A stretch of 64,000 nt of DNA, from contig FODP01000008.1 of assembly GCA_900110395.1 (NCBI GenBank), positions 264,922-328,921 on the forward strand, in the 5' to 3' direction. Source of the DNA: Rhodospirillales bacterium URHD0017. Its GTDB lineage: Bacteria > Pseudomonadota > Alphaproteobacteria > Reyranellales > Reyranellaceae. Shown here piece after piece: positions 38,959 through 48,413 of the stretch (position 1 is the first letter of the stretch; every line of letters begins with the position of its first letter). The translations under genes were made by a program, and so were the position numbers. The notes beneath the pieces are model-generated. The model was not told the DNA's origin and did not search any database. It saw only the letters and a program-made list of their open reading frames with translations.

Positions 38959-39899
38959 CAGGCAACTGAACCCGGCGCCAGCGGTGACAAGGCCGGTTCC
39001 TCGCGCGCGCACTGCTCAGCGGCCTTGGGACAGCGCGTGCGAAAGCGGCAACCGGAGGGAAGGTTGCCCGGGTCGGGCGGTTCGCCCTGCAGCCAGAAAT
39101 CCCGGGTCACGCGGACGCCGCCGATCTTGGGAATGGCCGCGACCAGCGAGCGCGTATAGGGATGCCGTGGCCGATCGAAGATCGCCTCGGTCGGTCCGCT
39201 CTCGACGATGCGGCCGAGATACATCACCGCGACCCGGCTGCACATCGTGCGGATGACGGCGAGGTCGTGGCTGATCAGGACATAGGTCAGGTCGAAGGTC
39301 TCGCGCAGGCCGCGGAACAGCGAGAGCACCGTCGCCTGCACCGACACGTCGAGACCCGACGTCGGTTCGTCCAGGATGACGACCTTGGGCGCCAGGGTCA
39401 GGATGCGCGCCAGGCCGACGCGCCGCTGCTGGCCGCCGGAAATCTCGTGCGGATAGAGATCGAGATGCGTGTCGGGCAACCCGACCGCTTCGAGGATGCT
39501 GCGGATGCGCTTCTCGCGCGCCGCCTGGTCGAGATCGGTGTGGATCACCAGCGGCTCGTGCAGCGAGCTGCCGATCTTCCAGCGCGGATCGAGCGACGCC
39601 CCCGGGTCCTGGTAGGCGTATTGCAGGCTTTTACGCACGGCGCGCCGGGCGGCCGGCGCCAGCGCGTCGATCCGCTGCCCCTCGAACCAGATCTCGCCTG
39701 CCGTCGGCGTGTGGATGCCCATGATGGCCTTGCCCAGCGTGGACTTGCCGCAACCGCTCTCGCCCACCAACCCGAAGACCTCGCCCGGCATCAGGTCGAA
39801 CGAGACGCCGTCGACCGCCTTGATCGAGCCGACGCGCCGGTTGAACGGACCGCGCACGGTGAAATGGACTTTCAGGTCGCGCACGCTGAGCGGCGTCAT
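38943..39899 (-). CDS. Dipeptide-type ABC importer ATPase (OppF/DppF-like), system 1
   Basis: The 318-residue ATPase has Walker A GESGCGKSTLGKAI, signature SGGQQRRVGLARIL, Walker B VVILDEPTSGLDVS and the C-terminal oligopeptide-transporter domain with PDPGNLPSGCRFRTRCPKA, which binds a Fe-S cluster in some members. It energises the importer together with the paired OppD-like subunit. Its ATG overlaps that gene's stop (ATGA). The frame upstream of 39899 is not used. Confidence 0.9.
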   Translation of the reverse strand: MTPLSVRDLKVHFTVRGPFNRRVGSIKAVDGVSFDLMPGEVFGLVGESGCGKSTLGKAIMGIHTPTAGEIWFEGQRIDALAPAARRAVRKSLQYAYQDPGASLDPRWKIGSSLHEPLVIHTDLDQAAREKRIRSILEAVGLPDTHLDLYPHEISGGQQRRVGLARILTLAPKVVILDEPTSGLDVSVQATVLSLFRGLRETFDLTYVLISHDLAVIRTMCSRVAVMYLGRIVESGPTEAIFDRPRHPYTRSLVAAIPKIGGVRVTRDFWLQGEPPDPGNLPSGCRFRTRCPKAAEQCAREEPALSPLAPGSVACHFPD

Positions 39900-40924
39900 C
39901 GGGCGTCGCCGTGTGGATGGTAGCAGCGCACCCAATGTCCGCCGCCGAGCTGATCGACGGGCGGGCGCACCTCGCGGCACGGCCCGTCGGCGCGCTCGCA
40001 GCGCGGATGGAAGCGGCAACCGCCGGGCGGCGTGATCAGCCCGGGCACTTCGCCCGGAATGCCGCTGGCGGTGCCGTTCGCGTCCGGCAGGCTCGCCAGC
40101 AGCTTCGTCGTGTAGGGATGGGCCGGCGAGGCGAAGAAGCGGTCGACCGGTGCGGATTCGACGTCCTGGCCGGCATACATGACGTTGACGGCGTCGCAGA
40201 TCTCATAGGCCGCCCCCAGGTCGTGCGTCGTCAGCAGCACGGCGACGTTGCGCTCGCTCGCAAGCCGCCGGATCAGGCCGAGGATCTGCGCCTGAATGGT
40301 GACGTCGAGCGCCGTGGTCGGTTCGTCGGCGATCACCAGGTCCGGCCCGGGCAGCAGCGCCATCGCGATCATCAGCCTCTGCCGCTGACCGCCGGAAAGT
40401 TCATGCGGATACTTGCGCAGCATCTGCTGCGGTCGCGGCAACTGCACGGTATCGAGCAGTTCCAGCACGGCGTCCATATCGGCGCGCTTTCGCTCGGAAG
40501 GATAGCGCGCTACGACCGCCGGCAGCCATCCGCGTCCGGTAGGCGCCGCGGCGCGCGGCGACTTCCATTTCAGGATCTCCATGATCTGGTCGCCGACCGT
40601 GAAGACCGGGTTGAAGCTGGTGAACGGATCCTGTGGCACGAAGGTGATGGCGCGGCCGCGGATCGTCTGGTTGACGGACGCGGGATGGGCCGTCAGCAGG
40701 TCGGTCCCACCGAACAGGACACGACCGCCGGTGATGCGGGCGGTCTCGCGCGGCAGGACGCCCAGAATGGCGCGGGCGAGCGTGGTCTTGCCGCAGCCGC
40801 TTTCGCCGACCAGGCCCAGCACCTGGCCGCGTTCGATCGACAGGCTGACGCGGTCGAGGACCGAGGCGAAGCCGGCCTCGGTGGCAAAGCCCAGCGACAG
40901 GTCTTCGACCGCCAGCAACGTCAC
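39896..40924 (-). CDS. Dipeptide-type ABC importer ATPase (OppD/DppD-like), system 1
   Basis: The 342-residue ATPase has Walker A GESGCGKTTLARAILG, signature LSGGQRQRLMIAMAL, Walker B LVIADEPTTALDVT and the C-terminal PGGCRFHPRCERADGPCREV. The start is GTG 40924, inside a GTGA overlap with the permease stop; it places LLAVEDLSLGF at the N-terminus as in homologues. Confidence 0.9.
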   Translation of the reverse strand: MTLLAVEDLSLGFATEAGFASVLDRVSLSIERGQVLGLVGESGCGKTTLARAILGVLPRETARITGGRVLFGGTDLLTAHPASVNQTIRGRAITFVPQDPFTSFNPVFTVGDQIMEILKWKSPRAAAPTGRGWLPAVVARYPSERKRADMDAVLELLDTVQLPRPQQMLRKYPHELSGGQRQRLMIAMALLPGPDLVIADEPTTALDVTIQAQILGLIRRLASERNVAVLLTTHDLGAAYEICDAVNVMYAGQDVESAPVDRFFASPAHPYTTKLLASLPDANGTASGIPGEVPGLITPPGGCRFHPRCERADGPCREVRPPVDQLGGGHWVRCYHPHGDAR

Positions 40925-41784
40925 TTTGCGCGGGCTCCCCGCCGTATGCGTGGATCGAGGAAGTCGCGCAGCCCGTCGCCCAGCAGGTTGAAGCCCATGA
41001 CCACCACGAAGATGGCGACGCCGGGCACGGTCGCGTACCACCAGGCCTCGGGCAGGAATTCGCGCGATTCGGCGATCATGCGGCCCCATTCGGGCGTCGG
41101 CGGCGGGGCACCGAGCCCCAGAAAGCCCAGCGCCGCCGCCGTCAGGATGGTGCCGCCCATGCCGATCGACGTGCGCACGATGATGGCCGAGGCGATGTTG
41201 GGCAGCACGTGCAGGGTCATCACGCGCAACGGCGAGGCGCCGAGCGCGATCGCCGATTCGATGAAGACCTCGTTCTTCAGCGAGCGCGTTTCGGCGAACA
41301 CCAGGCGGGCCCAGAACGGCCAGTAGGTGATGCTGAGCGCCAGGATGACGTTTTCGATCGACGGGCCCAGCGTCTGGGCGATGGCGATCGCCAGCACGAT
41401 CTGCGGCACGGCCAGGAATACGTCGGAGACGCGCATCAGGAAATTGCTCGGCCAGCCGCCGTAGTAGCCGGCTAAAAGCCCGATCGGCACGCCGATCACG
41501 ACGGCCGCCCCGACGGCAACGACGGCGATGGTGATGGTGATGCGGGCCCCGAACAGGATGCGGCTGAACAGGTCGCTGCCCATGCGGTCGGTGCCCAGCC
41601 AGTTCACGGTGTCGGGCGGGCGCAGGCGGTTGGCCGTGTGGAAATCCGCGACGTCGCCTGGAAACGGCGCCAGGATCGGCGCGAAGATCGCCGCCAGGAT
41701 GAGCACGACCAGCAGCGCCAGCCCCAGTGCCGAGGCGCGGTCGCTTGCGAACCGGCCCAACCCCCGTCGCCAGCCTGCGCTCAT
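40921..41784 (-). CDS. ABC importer permease (DppC-like), system 1
   Basis: The 287-residue membrane protein opens with a helix (LGLALLVVLILAAIFAPILAP). It has the DppC element NWLGTDRMGSDLFSRILFGAR and the ATPase-coupling EAA loop ESAIALGASPLRVMTLHVLPN. It forms half of the transmembrane pore. Start ATG 41784 overlaps the upstream permease stop. Confidence 0.9.
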   Translation of the reverse strand: MSAGWRRGLGRFASDRASALGLALLVVLILAAIFAPILAPFPGDVADFHTANRLRPPDTVNWLGTDRMGSDLFSRILFGARITITIAVVAVGAAVVIGVPIGLLAGYYGGWPSNFLMRVSDVFLAVPQIVLAIAIAQTLGPSIENVILALSITYWPFWARLVFAETRSLKNEVFIESAIALGASPLRVMTLHVLPNIASAIIVRTSIGMGGTILTAAALGFLGLGAPPPTPEWGRMIAESREFLPEAWWYATVPGVAIFVVVMGFNLLGDGLRDFLDPRIRRGARAK

Positions 41785-42785
41785 CGCGATCCTCGGGGGT
41801 CGATGAACGAATGGGTGATGTCGACCAGGAGGTTGACGATCACGATCAGGGCGCCGATCCAGATCGTGAAGCCGATGATCGCCTTGTGGTCCGACTGCAG
41901 GATCGACTGCACCGCGAACGTGCCGATTCCGGGCCAGTCGAACACCGTCTCGACGATCACGGCGTTGGTCACCAGCACGCCGAAGATCAGGCCGATCTGG
42001 GTGACGGTCGAGATCAGGGCGTTGCGCAGCACGTACTTCCACACGATCAGGCCCGGCGGCAGACCCATGGCGCGTTGATAGAGCACATGGTTGCTGTTGA
42101 TGACGTCGAGCACGCCGGCCCGCGTGAAACGGACGATCGTCGCCGCCGCCGGCAGCGCCAGCGTCAAGGCGGGCAGGGCGATATGCGACAGCGCGCTGTG
42201 CAGGGATTCCATGTCCCAGTCGAGCATCGAATCGATGATCATCAGCCCGGTCACCGGGGTGGGGCCAAAGCCGTCGATGCGGCTGTTGAGCGGCGCCACG
42301 CCGAGCTTCATGGCAAAGAAGAATTGCAGCAGCAGCGCCAGCCAGAACGCGGCGATGGCAAGCCCGGAAACGCTGATCACCCGCAGGATGTGGTCGAGCA
42401 GCGAATTGCGCTTCAGGGCCGATATCACGCCGAGCGGAATGCCGAGCGCGACCGACAGGATGATGGCCGTCAGGGTAAGCTCGAGCGTGGCCGGCAGGCG
42501 CTTGGCCAGGTCCTCCGATATCGGGCGTTGGCTGTAGATGCTGATGCCGAGATTGCCCGACACGATGTCGTGGAAGTGCCGCGCCAGCTGGACCCAAAGG
42601 GGCTGGTCGTAGCCCAGCTTGACGCGCATCGCCTCGATCTGCGCCGGCGTGGCGTTCTCGCCCAGCAGGACCTTCACCGGATCGGTCGGAATGACGTTGG
42701 AGATCAGGAAGACGATGATGACCAGTCCGGCCATCGTCGGCACGAACCAGACCAGTCGCGACAGGATCATCTCTATACGGCGCAT
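41781..42785 (-). CDS. ABC importer permease (DppB-like), system 1
   Basis: The 334-residue permease has the DppB N-terminus (ILSRLVWFVPTMAGLVIIVFLISNVIPTDPV), LGYDQPLWVQLARHFHDIVSG and the EAA loop region QRAMGLPPGLIVWKYVLRNAL. It is the partner of the DppC-like gene. It is separated from the solute-binding protein gene upstream by the repeat at 42813-42938. Confidence 0.9.
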   Translation of the reverse strand: MRRIEMILSRLVWFVPTMAGLVIIVFLISNVIPTDPVKVLLGENATPAQIEAMRVKLGYDQPLWVQLARHFHDIVSGNLGISIYSQRPISEDLAKRLPATLELTLTAIILSVALGIPLGVISALKRNSLLDHILRVISVSGLAIAAFWLALLLQFFFAMKLGVAPLNSRIDGFGPTPVTGLMIIDSMLDWDMESLHSALSHIALPALTLALPAAATIVRFTRAGVLDVINSNHVLYQRAMGLPPGLIVWKYVLRNALISTVTQIGLIFGVLVTNAVIVETVFDWPGIGTFAVQSILQSDHKAIIGFTIWIGALIVIVNLLVDITHSFIDPRGSR

Positions 42786-42812
42786 CTACGAGGTCTCTCT
42801 GCGTACGTACTT

Positions 42813-42938
42813 CCTCCCCACGCTGTGCGTGGGGAGGTGTCCGCGCAGCGGACGGAGGGGTCATGAGCGACAGTCCTGATGCTCATGACCCCTCCGTCGG
42901 CGTAAGACGCCGACACCTCCCCAACTTCGTTGGGGAGG
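42813..42938. repeat. Multi-hairpin intergenic repeat, copy 2
   Basis: It has the same series of stem-loops as copy 1 at 16793-16925. Identity is long and exact over the segment from GCTCATGACCCCTCC through CGCCGACACC. The outer hairpins differ in paired bases: CCCCAAC-TTC-GTTGGGG here versus CCCCAGC-TTC-GCTGGGG in copy 1. It lies between the solute-binding protein gene and the first permease of system 1 and may set their relative expression. Confidence 0.85.
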
Positions 42939-42944
42939 AATAAG

Positions 42945-44501
42945 TTACTTGTAATACGCCCAGCGCATGTCCTGTCCGCTGCCGATCGGGCTGAAGCGGA
43001 TGCCGCCGACATTGGCGGCGTAGGGGCCGTACCATCGCGTATTGTAGACATAGATGCCGAAGGCCTGATCGGTCGCCTTGGTCACTGCCTTCTCGTAGAG
43101 CACGCGGCGCTTCTCCTGGTCACTGATCGTCAGCGCCTCGTCGAGCCATTTGTCGATCTCGGGATCGTTGATGTACGAGGTGTTGCGCGTGCCGATGTAG
43201 CGCGAAGCGTACATCTCGCCGACCCAGTTGTTGGGGTCGACGTAGTAGGTGCTCTTCCACAGCGGGACCATGTCGTAGTTCTTCTCGCGGTCCTGCATGC
43301 GGCTCTGGATGACCGGCCAGGGCGCGGAATCGATCTTGATGTCGATGCCGATCTTCTTGGCTCCGTTCTGCAGCAGGGTGGCGGCCTGCTCGGTCTCGCT
43401 GAAGCCGGCCAGCGTGCCGATGGTGATCGGCCGGATCGGCTCCTTCACCAGCGCCAGCTCCGCCTTGGCCTTCTCCAGATCGTAAGTGTACCCCTTCAGA
43501 TCCTTGGGCGAGCCCCAGAGATTGTTCGGGTTGGGTCCGGCATTGCGCGAGACCGCGCCCTTCAGGATGTCCTTGACGAAGCCGTCATAGTCGAAGGCAT
43601 AGGCCAGCGCCCGGCGGAAGTGCACGTCGCTCATCGGGCCGCGGCCGTTATGGATGTTGAAGTAGAAGACGCGCATCGATTCCTGCTCGAGGATCTGCAC
43701 GTTCTTCGCTTCCTTCAGCCGCAGGATCTGGTCGTAGGGCAGATATCCGTCGGTGCCCTGGATGTCGCCCTTGATCAGCCCCTGGACGCGCGTGTTGGTC
43801 TCCAGCACGGTGCGGAACTCGATCTCGTCGAACGACTTCGGCCCCCAGCCGGCGAAATGCTCCTTGAACTTCTCGCCGACGAAGCCGATCGCCGGATCGT
43901 AGCGCTTGAGCTTGTAGGAGCCGGTGCTGGCGACGTTCTTGGCGAGCCACGCCTGGCCCCAGTCGCCGTCCTTCTCGTTCTTCTTCACCAGCTTGGAATT
44001 GACGACCAGGATTTCCGGCACCGTGGCGAGGAAGATCGCCGACGGCTCCTTCAGGGTGATGACGACCGTGTACTTGTCGGGCGCCTTGGTGCTGCCCGGA
44101 TCGATGATCGGCAGGAACAGCGACGAGGCGCCCTTCTTCGTCGCCAGCATGCGCTCGATGCTGTAGAGCACGTCGTCGGCGGTGAATTCGCTGCCGTCGT
44201 GGAACTTCACGCCTTTCTTCAGCTTGAAGGTCCAGGTCTTGCCGTCCTCCGAGGCCGTGTAGCTTTCCGCCAGCCAGGGAATCATCTTCGGCGGGTTGTC
44301 GACCCAGCGAAGCAGCCCGTCGTAGAAGTTGATGCGGGACGCGGCGCGCCCGACGTCGAAGACGACATGCGGGTCGAGATTGTCGTAGCCGCTGTTGTTG
44401 GCGTGGACGTACTTGCCCTGCGCCCAGGCACTGTCTGCAATGACGAACGATGCTGCCGCGGCGATCGCGGCCACTACTACTGCCAGACTTCTCCGTTTCA
44501 T
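42945..44501 (-). CDS. Extracellular solute-binding protein family 5, system 1
   Basis: The 518-residue protein starts with a Sec signal peptide (MKRRSLAVVVAAIAAAASFV, probable cleavage after AWA). The mature part has the SBP_bac_5 pattern: LAESYTASEDGKTWTFKLKKGVKFHDGSEFTADDV, and near the C-terminus YDMVPLWKSTYYVDPNNWVG. It captures a peptide-like or other small polar substrate in the periplasm. AGGAGGCAGGAG precedes the ATG. It heads the dppBCDF-type genes downstream. Confidence 0.9.
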   Translation of the reverse strand: MKRRSLAVVVAAIAAAASFVIADSAWAQGKYVHANNSGYDNLDPHVVFDVGRAASRINFYDGLLRWVDNPPKMIPWLAESYTASEDGKTWTFKLKKGVKFHDGSEFTADDVLYSIERMLATKKGASSLFLPIIDPGSTKAPDKYTVVITLKEPSAIFLATVPEILVVNSKLVKKNEKDGDWGQAWLAKNVASTGSYKLKRYDPAIGFVGEKFKEHFAGWGPKSFDEIEFRTVLETNTRVQGLIKGDIQGTDGYLPYDQILRLKEAKNVQILEQESMRVFYFNIHNGRGPMSDVHFRRALAYAFDYDGFVKDILKGAVSRNAGPNPNNLWGSPKDLKGYTYDLEKAKAELALVKEPIRPITIGTLAGFSETEQAATLLQNGAKKIGIDIKIDSAPWPVIQSRMQDREKNYDMVPLWKSTYYVDPNNWVGEMYASRYIGTRNTSYINDPEIDKWLDEALTISDQEKRRVLYEKAVTKATDQAFGIYVYNTRWYGPYAANVGGIRFSPIGSGQDMRWAYYK

Positions 44502-44524
44502 CTCCTGCCTCCTCTTTTTGTCGT

Positions 44525-45448
44525 TCAGCTCCCCTGCTTGACGTAACGCACGACGTCGGCGTGTGTCGCAAACCAGATGCCGGTGTGCGCGCGGATATGC
44601 TGGATCAGCTCCTCCAGGATCATCATGCGCGAGCGGTGGCCGATGATATGCGGATGCATCGTGAGCTGGAACAGCCCGCCCTCGGCATAGGCCGCATCGA
44701 ACTCGCGACCGAAGATCTCCAGCACGGAAGAGGGCGGCGTGTAGGGCCTGAGCGCGGCGAAGCGGTTCATGTTGAAGTACACCGCGTCGTCGCGGATCCA
44801 TTCGACCGGCAGCTCGACGACGCCGGTCGGCTGGTTGTCGAGCAGCAGCTCGTAGCAGTCGTCGTCGGCCATCAGCGAGGAGTCGTAGAGCAGCCCCATG
44901 TCGCGGGTGATGGCGAGCGTGTTGGGCGAGAAATCCCACGACGGCGTGCGGATGCCCACGGGACGCTGGCCCGAAATCTTCTCCAGCATGTCGGCGGCGC
45001 GCATTTGCAGGTCGCGCTCCGAGGCCTCGGGCAGGATCGAATTGCGCTCGTGGATCCAGCCGTGGATGCCGATCTCGTGACCCTCGGCGGCGACGCGGCG
45101 CTGCTCGTCGGCATGCAGCATGGCCGACACCGCCGGCACGTAGAACGTGGCGGGGACGGCGTACTTCTGCAGCAGCGCCAGGATGCGCGGGATGCCGGCG
45201 CGGTTGCCGTACTGGCCCTGGCTCAGCCGGCCGATCGATTCGCCGCCTTCGCGCAGCTCGCCGGTCTCATGATCGGAGTCGAACGAGATCGCGACGGCGC
45301 AGCGCGCCCCGCCCGGCCAGGTGTCGGGGCGCAGCGTCTTCCCGGCGCGTACGCGGTCGACGATGGCGCGCCAGCGCGGCTCGGCCCATTGCCAGGGCTG
45401 CTCGGGCTCTTCCGGCTTGGGAACGACGGTCGGGCGTGCTGGGGACAT
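44525..45448 (-). CDS. Polysaccharide deacetylase-fold protein (NodB/PuuE homology)
   Basis: The 307-residue protein has the NodB motifs: motif 1 AVAISFDSDHETGEL (Asp base), motif 2 EGHEIGIHGWIHERN (His ligands), motif 3 VGIRTPSWDFSPNT and a late LTMHPHIIGHRSRM. It has no signal peptide, which argues against a cell-wall deacetylase. The same fold includes PuuE-type allantoinase, a hydantoin-ring opener, and its neighbours are hydantoinase genes, so a cytoplasmic amidohydrolase is a reasonable inference. Start ATG 45448 is preceded by GGAGAAAGACGTC. Confidence 0.85.
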   Translation of the reverse strand: MSPARPTVVPKPEEPEQPWQWAEPRWRAIVDRVRAGKTLRPDTWPGGARCAVAISFDSDHETGELREGGESIGRLSQGQYGNRAGIPRILALLQKYAVPATFYVPAVSAMLHADEQRRVAAEGHEIGIHGWIHERNSILPEASERDLQMRAADMLEKISGQRPVGIRTPSWDFSPNTLAITRDMGLLYDSSLMADDDCYELLLDNQPTGVVELPVEWIRDDAVYFNMNRFAALRPYTPPSSVLEIFGREFDAAYAEGGLFQLTMHPHIIGHRSRMMILEELIQHIRAHTGIWFATHADVVRYVKQGS

Positions 45449-45488
45449 GACGTCTTTCTCCCTCAAGTTCCTCTTCCCCACTCATGTT

Positions 45489-45580
45489 CCTCTCCCCCGC
45501 TAGGGGGAGAGGCTAGGTGAGGGGGCTTCGACAGCTCGTGCAACCCGCTCTCCCAACCTCTCCCCCTAGCGGGGGAGAGG
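45489..45580. repeat. Paired palindromic repeat, second family
   Basis: CCTCTCCCCC-GCTA-GGGGGAGAGG (45489-45512) is itself a hairpin. CCTCTCCCCC-TAGC-GGGGGAGAGG (45557-45580) is its exact reverse complement. The two therefore form either two small hairpins or one long stem around a 44-base loop. The sequence is unrelated to the elements at 16793 and 42813. It fills the gap between the SDR gene and the deacetylase gene. Confidence 0.75.
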
Positions 45581-45605
45581 AGAATGAGGGAGAGGAGCAG
45601 GACGC

Positions 45606-46382
45606 TCACGAAATCGGACTCCCGGTCACCGGCAGGACCTGGCCGGTGATCCATGACGCATATGGCGAGGCCAAAAACATCACCGCATGGGCGATGTCCT
45701 GCGGCTCGCCGAGCCGGCGCATGGCGACGCGTTCGATCATCGCCTTCTGGCCCTGCGGCCCGTAAGACTGCCATTGCCGCTCGTAGTCGGGACTGGTGCG
45801 CAGAAAGCCAGGCGCCACGGCGTTGACCGTGATGCCGCTTGGCCCGAGCTCGTGCGCGAGCTGGCGCACCAGGCCGAGCTGGGCGGCCTTGGCGGTGGCG
45901 TAGGACTGGATGCCAGTCAGGCTGACGCCGAGGCCGGCGCGGCTCGCGATGACGACGATGCGGCCCTTGCCCTTCTTCTTCATGCCCGGCGCCACGGCGC
46001 GGCTGGCGAAGAAGGCGCCTTCGACATTGACGGCCTGGATCGCGCGCCAGTCGTCGTCGCTCACCTCCTCGACCGGGCGCTTGCTCTGGCCGCGCACGCC
46101 GCCCGCGACATGCACCAGCACGTCGACGCCGCCGCAGGCCTGCTCGACTTCGCGCACGAAGGCGTCGACCTGCTTGGATTGCGTCAGGTCGACCTTGCGC
46201 GTCTCCAGGGAGCCGCCACGTTGCGGCTTGGCGCGGGCCTTCAGCGCTGCCAGTTCGGTTTCCAGCAGGTCGCAGGCCCACACCCTGGCGCCGCGTTCGA
46301 CGAAGCCTTCGACGATCCCGCCGCCGATGCCGCGCGCGGCGCCGGTGACGATGACGGCCTGGTTGTCGAAATGGATGTCCAT
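45606..46382 (-). CDS. SDR family oxidoreductase
   Basis: The 258-residue short-chain dehydrogenase has the NAD(P)-binding motif VTGAARGIGGGIVEGF, HVAGGV in place of NNAG, the catalytic Ser region VVIASRAG and the Tyr-Lys pair YATAKAAQLG. The C-terminus ends VTGSPIS. It probably oxidises or reduces a hydroxyl/keto group in the pathway of the neighbouring hydantoinase pair. It starts 7 bases after the hyuB stop. Confidence 0.9.
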   Translation of the reverse strand: MDIHFDNQAVIVTGAARGIGGGIVEGFVERGARVWACDLLETELAALKARAKPQRGGSLETRKVDLTQSKQVDAFVREVEQACGGVDVLVHVAGGVRGQSKRPVEEVSDDDWRAIQAVNVEGAFFASRAVAPGMKKKGKGRIVVIASRAGLGVSLTGIQSYATAKAAQLGLVRQLAHELGPSGITVNAVAPGFLRTSPDYERQWQSYGPQGQKAMIERVAMRRLGEPQDIAHAVMFLASPYASWITGQVLPVTGSPIS

Positions 46383-46389
46383 CAGCCGT

Positions 46390-48402
46390 TCACTCCGCCG
46401 CCTGCGCCTGGCGAAGCTGGGGGAACTCGGCCTTCGCCAGCTCGAAGGCACGGCGCACCTCGCTGCCGTCGCCGCGACGCTGATGCGCCGGCAGCTCCGC
46501 CATCGCGGCGAAAATGCGCTTCTTCATGTAGTGGCGCCAATTGACGGGCAGGGTGGCCAGCACCTCGGTGAGCGCGGCATAGTTGGCGTCGGTCCATTCG
46601 CGCTCATAGGCCTCGCGCTCGGCGTTGAAGGCGAAGACACCCGGCTTGGTGGTTGCAGCCAGCCGCGCCCGACGCGCAGCCGTTGCCGTCTCGTCGATCG
46701 CGCCGTCGCGCCCCTCGCCGCGGATCACCACGCCGTAGTCGTCGGCTGCGGCCTGGATGGAAACCTTGCCTTGCTGCACGTCGAACAGCACGGCCTTGGC
46801 GTCGCGCTCCGCGGGCGGCCCGAAGCCGCCGCCACCGGACGATGTCACCAGGATCACGTCGCCCGGGTCGAGCGGCACCACGTCGGTGTTGCCGAGATCG
46901 ACCGCGTCGTTGCCGCCCGGGTTGCGCCAGAAGCAGGAGGTGTTGCCCGGCCGCCCGCCCATGCTGCCCCACGACGAGAAGCGCGTGCGGTCGCGGTTGC
47001 GCGCGGTCACCACGGTGTTGGGCGCGAACACCTTGAACTCGAGCTGGGTGGCGAGCCCGCCGCGATGCCGGCCGGCGCCGCCGGAATCGGGCACCAGGCC
47101 GTAGCGCAGCACCTTGATCGGCACTTCGGTCTCGTTGATCTCGACCGGCGTGTTCTTGAGGAAGCTCGAATTGGCGCCCGATCCGTCGGCGCCGTCGCTG
47201 CCCGACCAGCCGCCGGCGCCGCCGGTGATGGGATCGATCGAGGCCATGATGGTGCGGCCGCTGCGGTTGTCGGTCGTCTTGACGTTCATGATGGCGCCGC
47301 CGCCGGCGGGCCCGGCCGGCAGCAGCTCGGGCACTGCCGCAGAGAAGGCGCCGATGGTGACGCCCTGCAGGCGGCTGCAGGTCATGCTGCGCATGCCGAC
47401 CGCGGCCGGGAACTTCGGATTGAGGATCGTGCCCTCGGGGATGACGCAGCGCGCCGGTCGGGTGATGCCGCCGTTCAGCAGGATCGTCGGGTCGATACTG
47501 TAGAGACAGTAGGTGTAGCCCACCATCAGCAGGATGTGGCGCTCGGCGCCGCCGGTCGGCACGTTGAGCGACGATTGCAGCTGGGCGTCGGACCCCGAGA
47601 AGTCCATGACCGCCTCGTCGCCGCGGATCTTCAAGGTGAGCGCAAGCCGGACGGGCACGCCGCCCGGCGCGTCCTCGTCGAGATAGTCGGCGAAGAAATA
47701 GTCGCCGTCAGGGATGCGCGAGAGCAGGGCGCGGGCCTGTCGCTCGCCGAGGTCGAGCAGGTCTTTTACGCCCTGGCGGAACACGTTGACGCCGAACTTG
47801 CGCACCATGTCGTGGACCTTGCGCTCGCCGGTGTTCATGGCCGCGATCTGCGCCTGTAGGTCGCCATGGTTCTGCTCGGGCATGCGGACGTTGGTCAGCA
47901 TCACGTTGAGCAGCGACTTGTTCAGCGTGCCTGCCTCGTAGAGCTTGTTGGGCGGAATGCGGATGCCTTCCTGGTGGACCTCGGTCAATTGCCGCGACAG
48001 CGAGGCCGGCACCGCGCCGCCGACGTCGGTGTTGTGGATGTGGCTGACCGAGAAGGCGACCAGCTCGCCTTCCCAGAAGATCGGCTTCCACATGTGCAGG
48101 TCGGGCGTGTGGGTGCACACGAAGCCCGAGTAGGGATCGTTGGTGATGCAGATGTCGCCCGGCTGGTAGTCCTCGATCATGCCGATGGCGTTGGCGTAGT
48201 CGAGCCCGATGAACCAGGTGGCGCCGAGGTCGCGCGGGCTGGCGAAGGTCATGCCGTCGGGCGTGGCCAAACCGGTGGTGAAATCCTCGGTTTCCTTCAC
48301 GAAGGTCGAGTGGGCGGTGCGGAACAGCGTGAAGGCCATGCTGTCGGCCGCGGCCTGGGCGTGGTTGGCGAAGATCTGCAGCGTGACCGGATCGATGCGC
48401 AT
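46390..48402 (-). CDS. Hydantoinase B/oxoprolinase family protein (second pair)
   Basis: The 670-residue protein begins MRIDPVTLQIFANHAQAAAD and contains GDICITNDPYSGFVCTHTPDLHMWKP, HIHNTDVGGAVP, LNGGITRPARCVIPEGTILNP and GGGGFGPPAERD. It is longer than the first HyuB in the window because of a C-terminal extension of about 100 residues with RREREAYEREW-like charged sequence. With the HyuA directly upstream (11 bases) it forms the second complete pair. Substrate unknown. Confidence 0.9.
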   Translation of the reverse strand: MRIDPVTLQIFANHAQAAADSMAFTLFRTAHSTFVKETEDFTTGLATPDGMTFASPRDLGATWFIGLDYANAIGMIEDYQPGDICITNDPYSGFVCTHTPDLHMWKPIFWEGELVAFSVSHIHNTDVGGAVPASLSRQLTEVHQEGIRIPPNKLYEAGTLNKSLLNVMLTNVRMPEQNHGDLQAQIAAMNTGERKVHDMVRKFGVNVFRQGVKDLLDLGERQARALLSRIPDGDYFFADYLDEDAPGGVPVRLALTLKIRGDEAVMDFSGSDAQLQSSLNVPTGGAERHILLMVGYTYCLYSIDPTILLNGGITRPARCVIPEGTILNPKFPAAVGMRSMTCSRLQGVTIGAFSAAVPELLPAGPAGGGAIMNVKTTDNRSGRTIMASIDPITGGAGGWSGSDGADGSGANSSFLKNTPVEINETEVPIKVLRYGLVPDSGGAGRHRGGLATQLEFKVFAPNTVVTARNRDRTRFSSWGSMGGRPGNTSCFWRNPGGNDAVDLGNTDVVPLDPGDVILVTSSGGGGFGPPAERDAKAVLFDVQQGKVSIQAAADDYGVVIRGEGRDGAIDETATAARRARLAATTKPGVFAFNAEREAYEREWTDANYAALTEVLATLPVNWRHYMKKRIFAAMAELPAHQRRGDGSEVRRAFELAKAEFPQLRQAQAAE

Positions 48403-48413
48403 TTGCGTACCCC

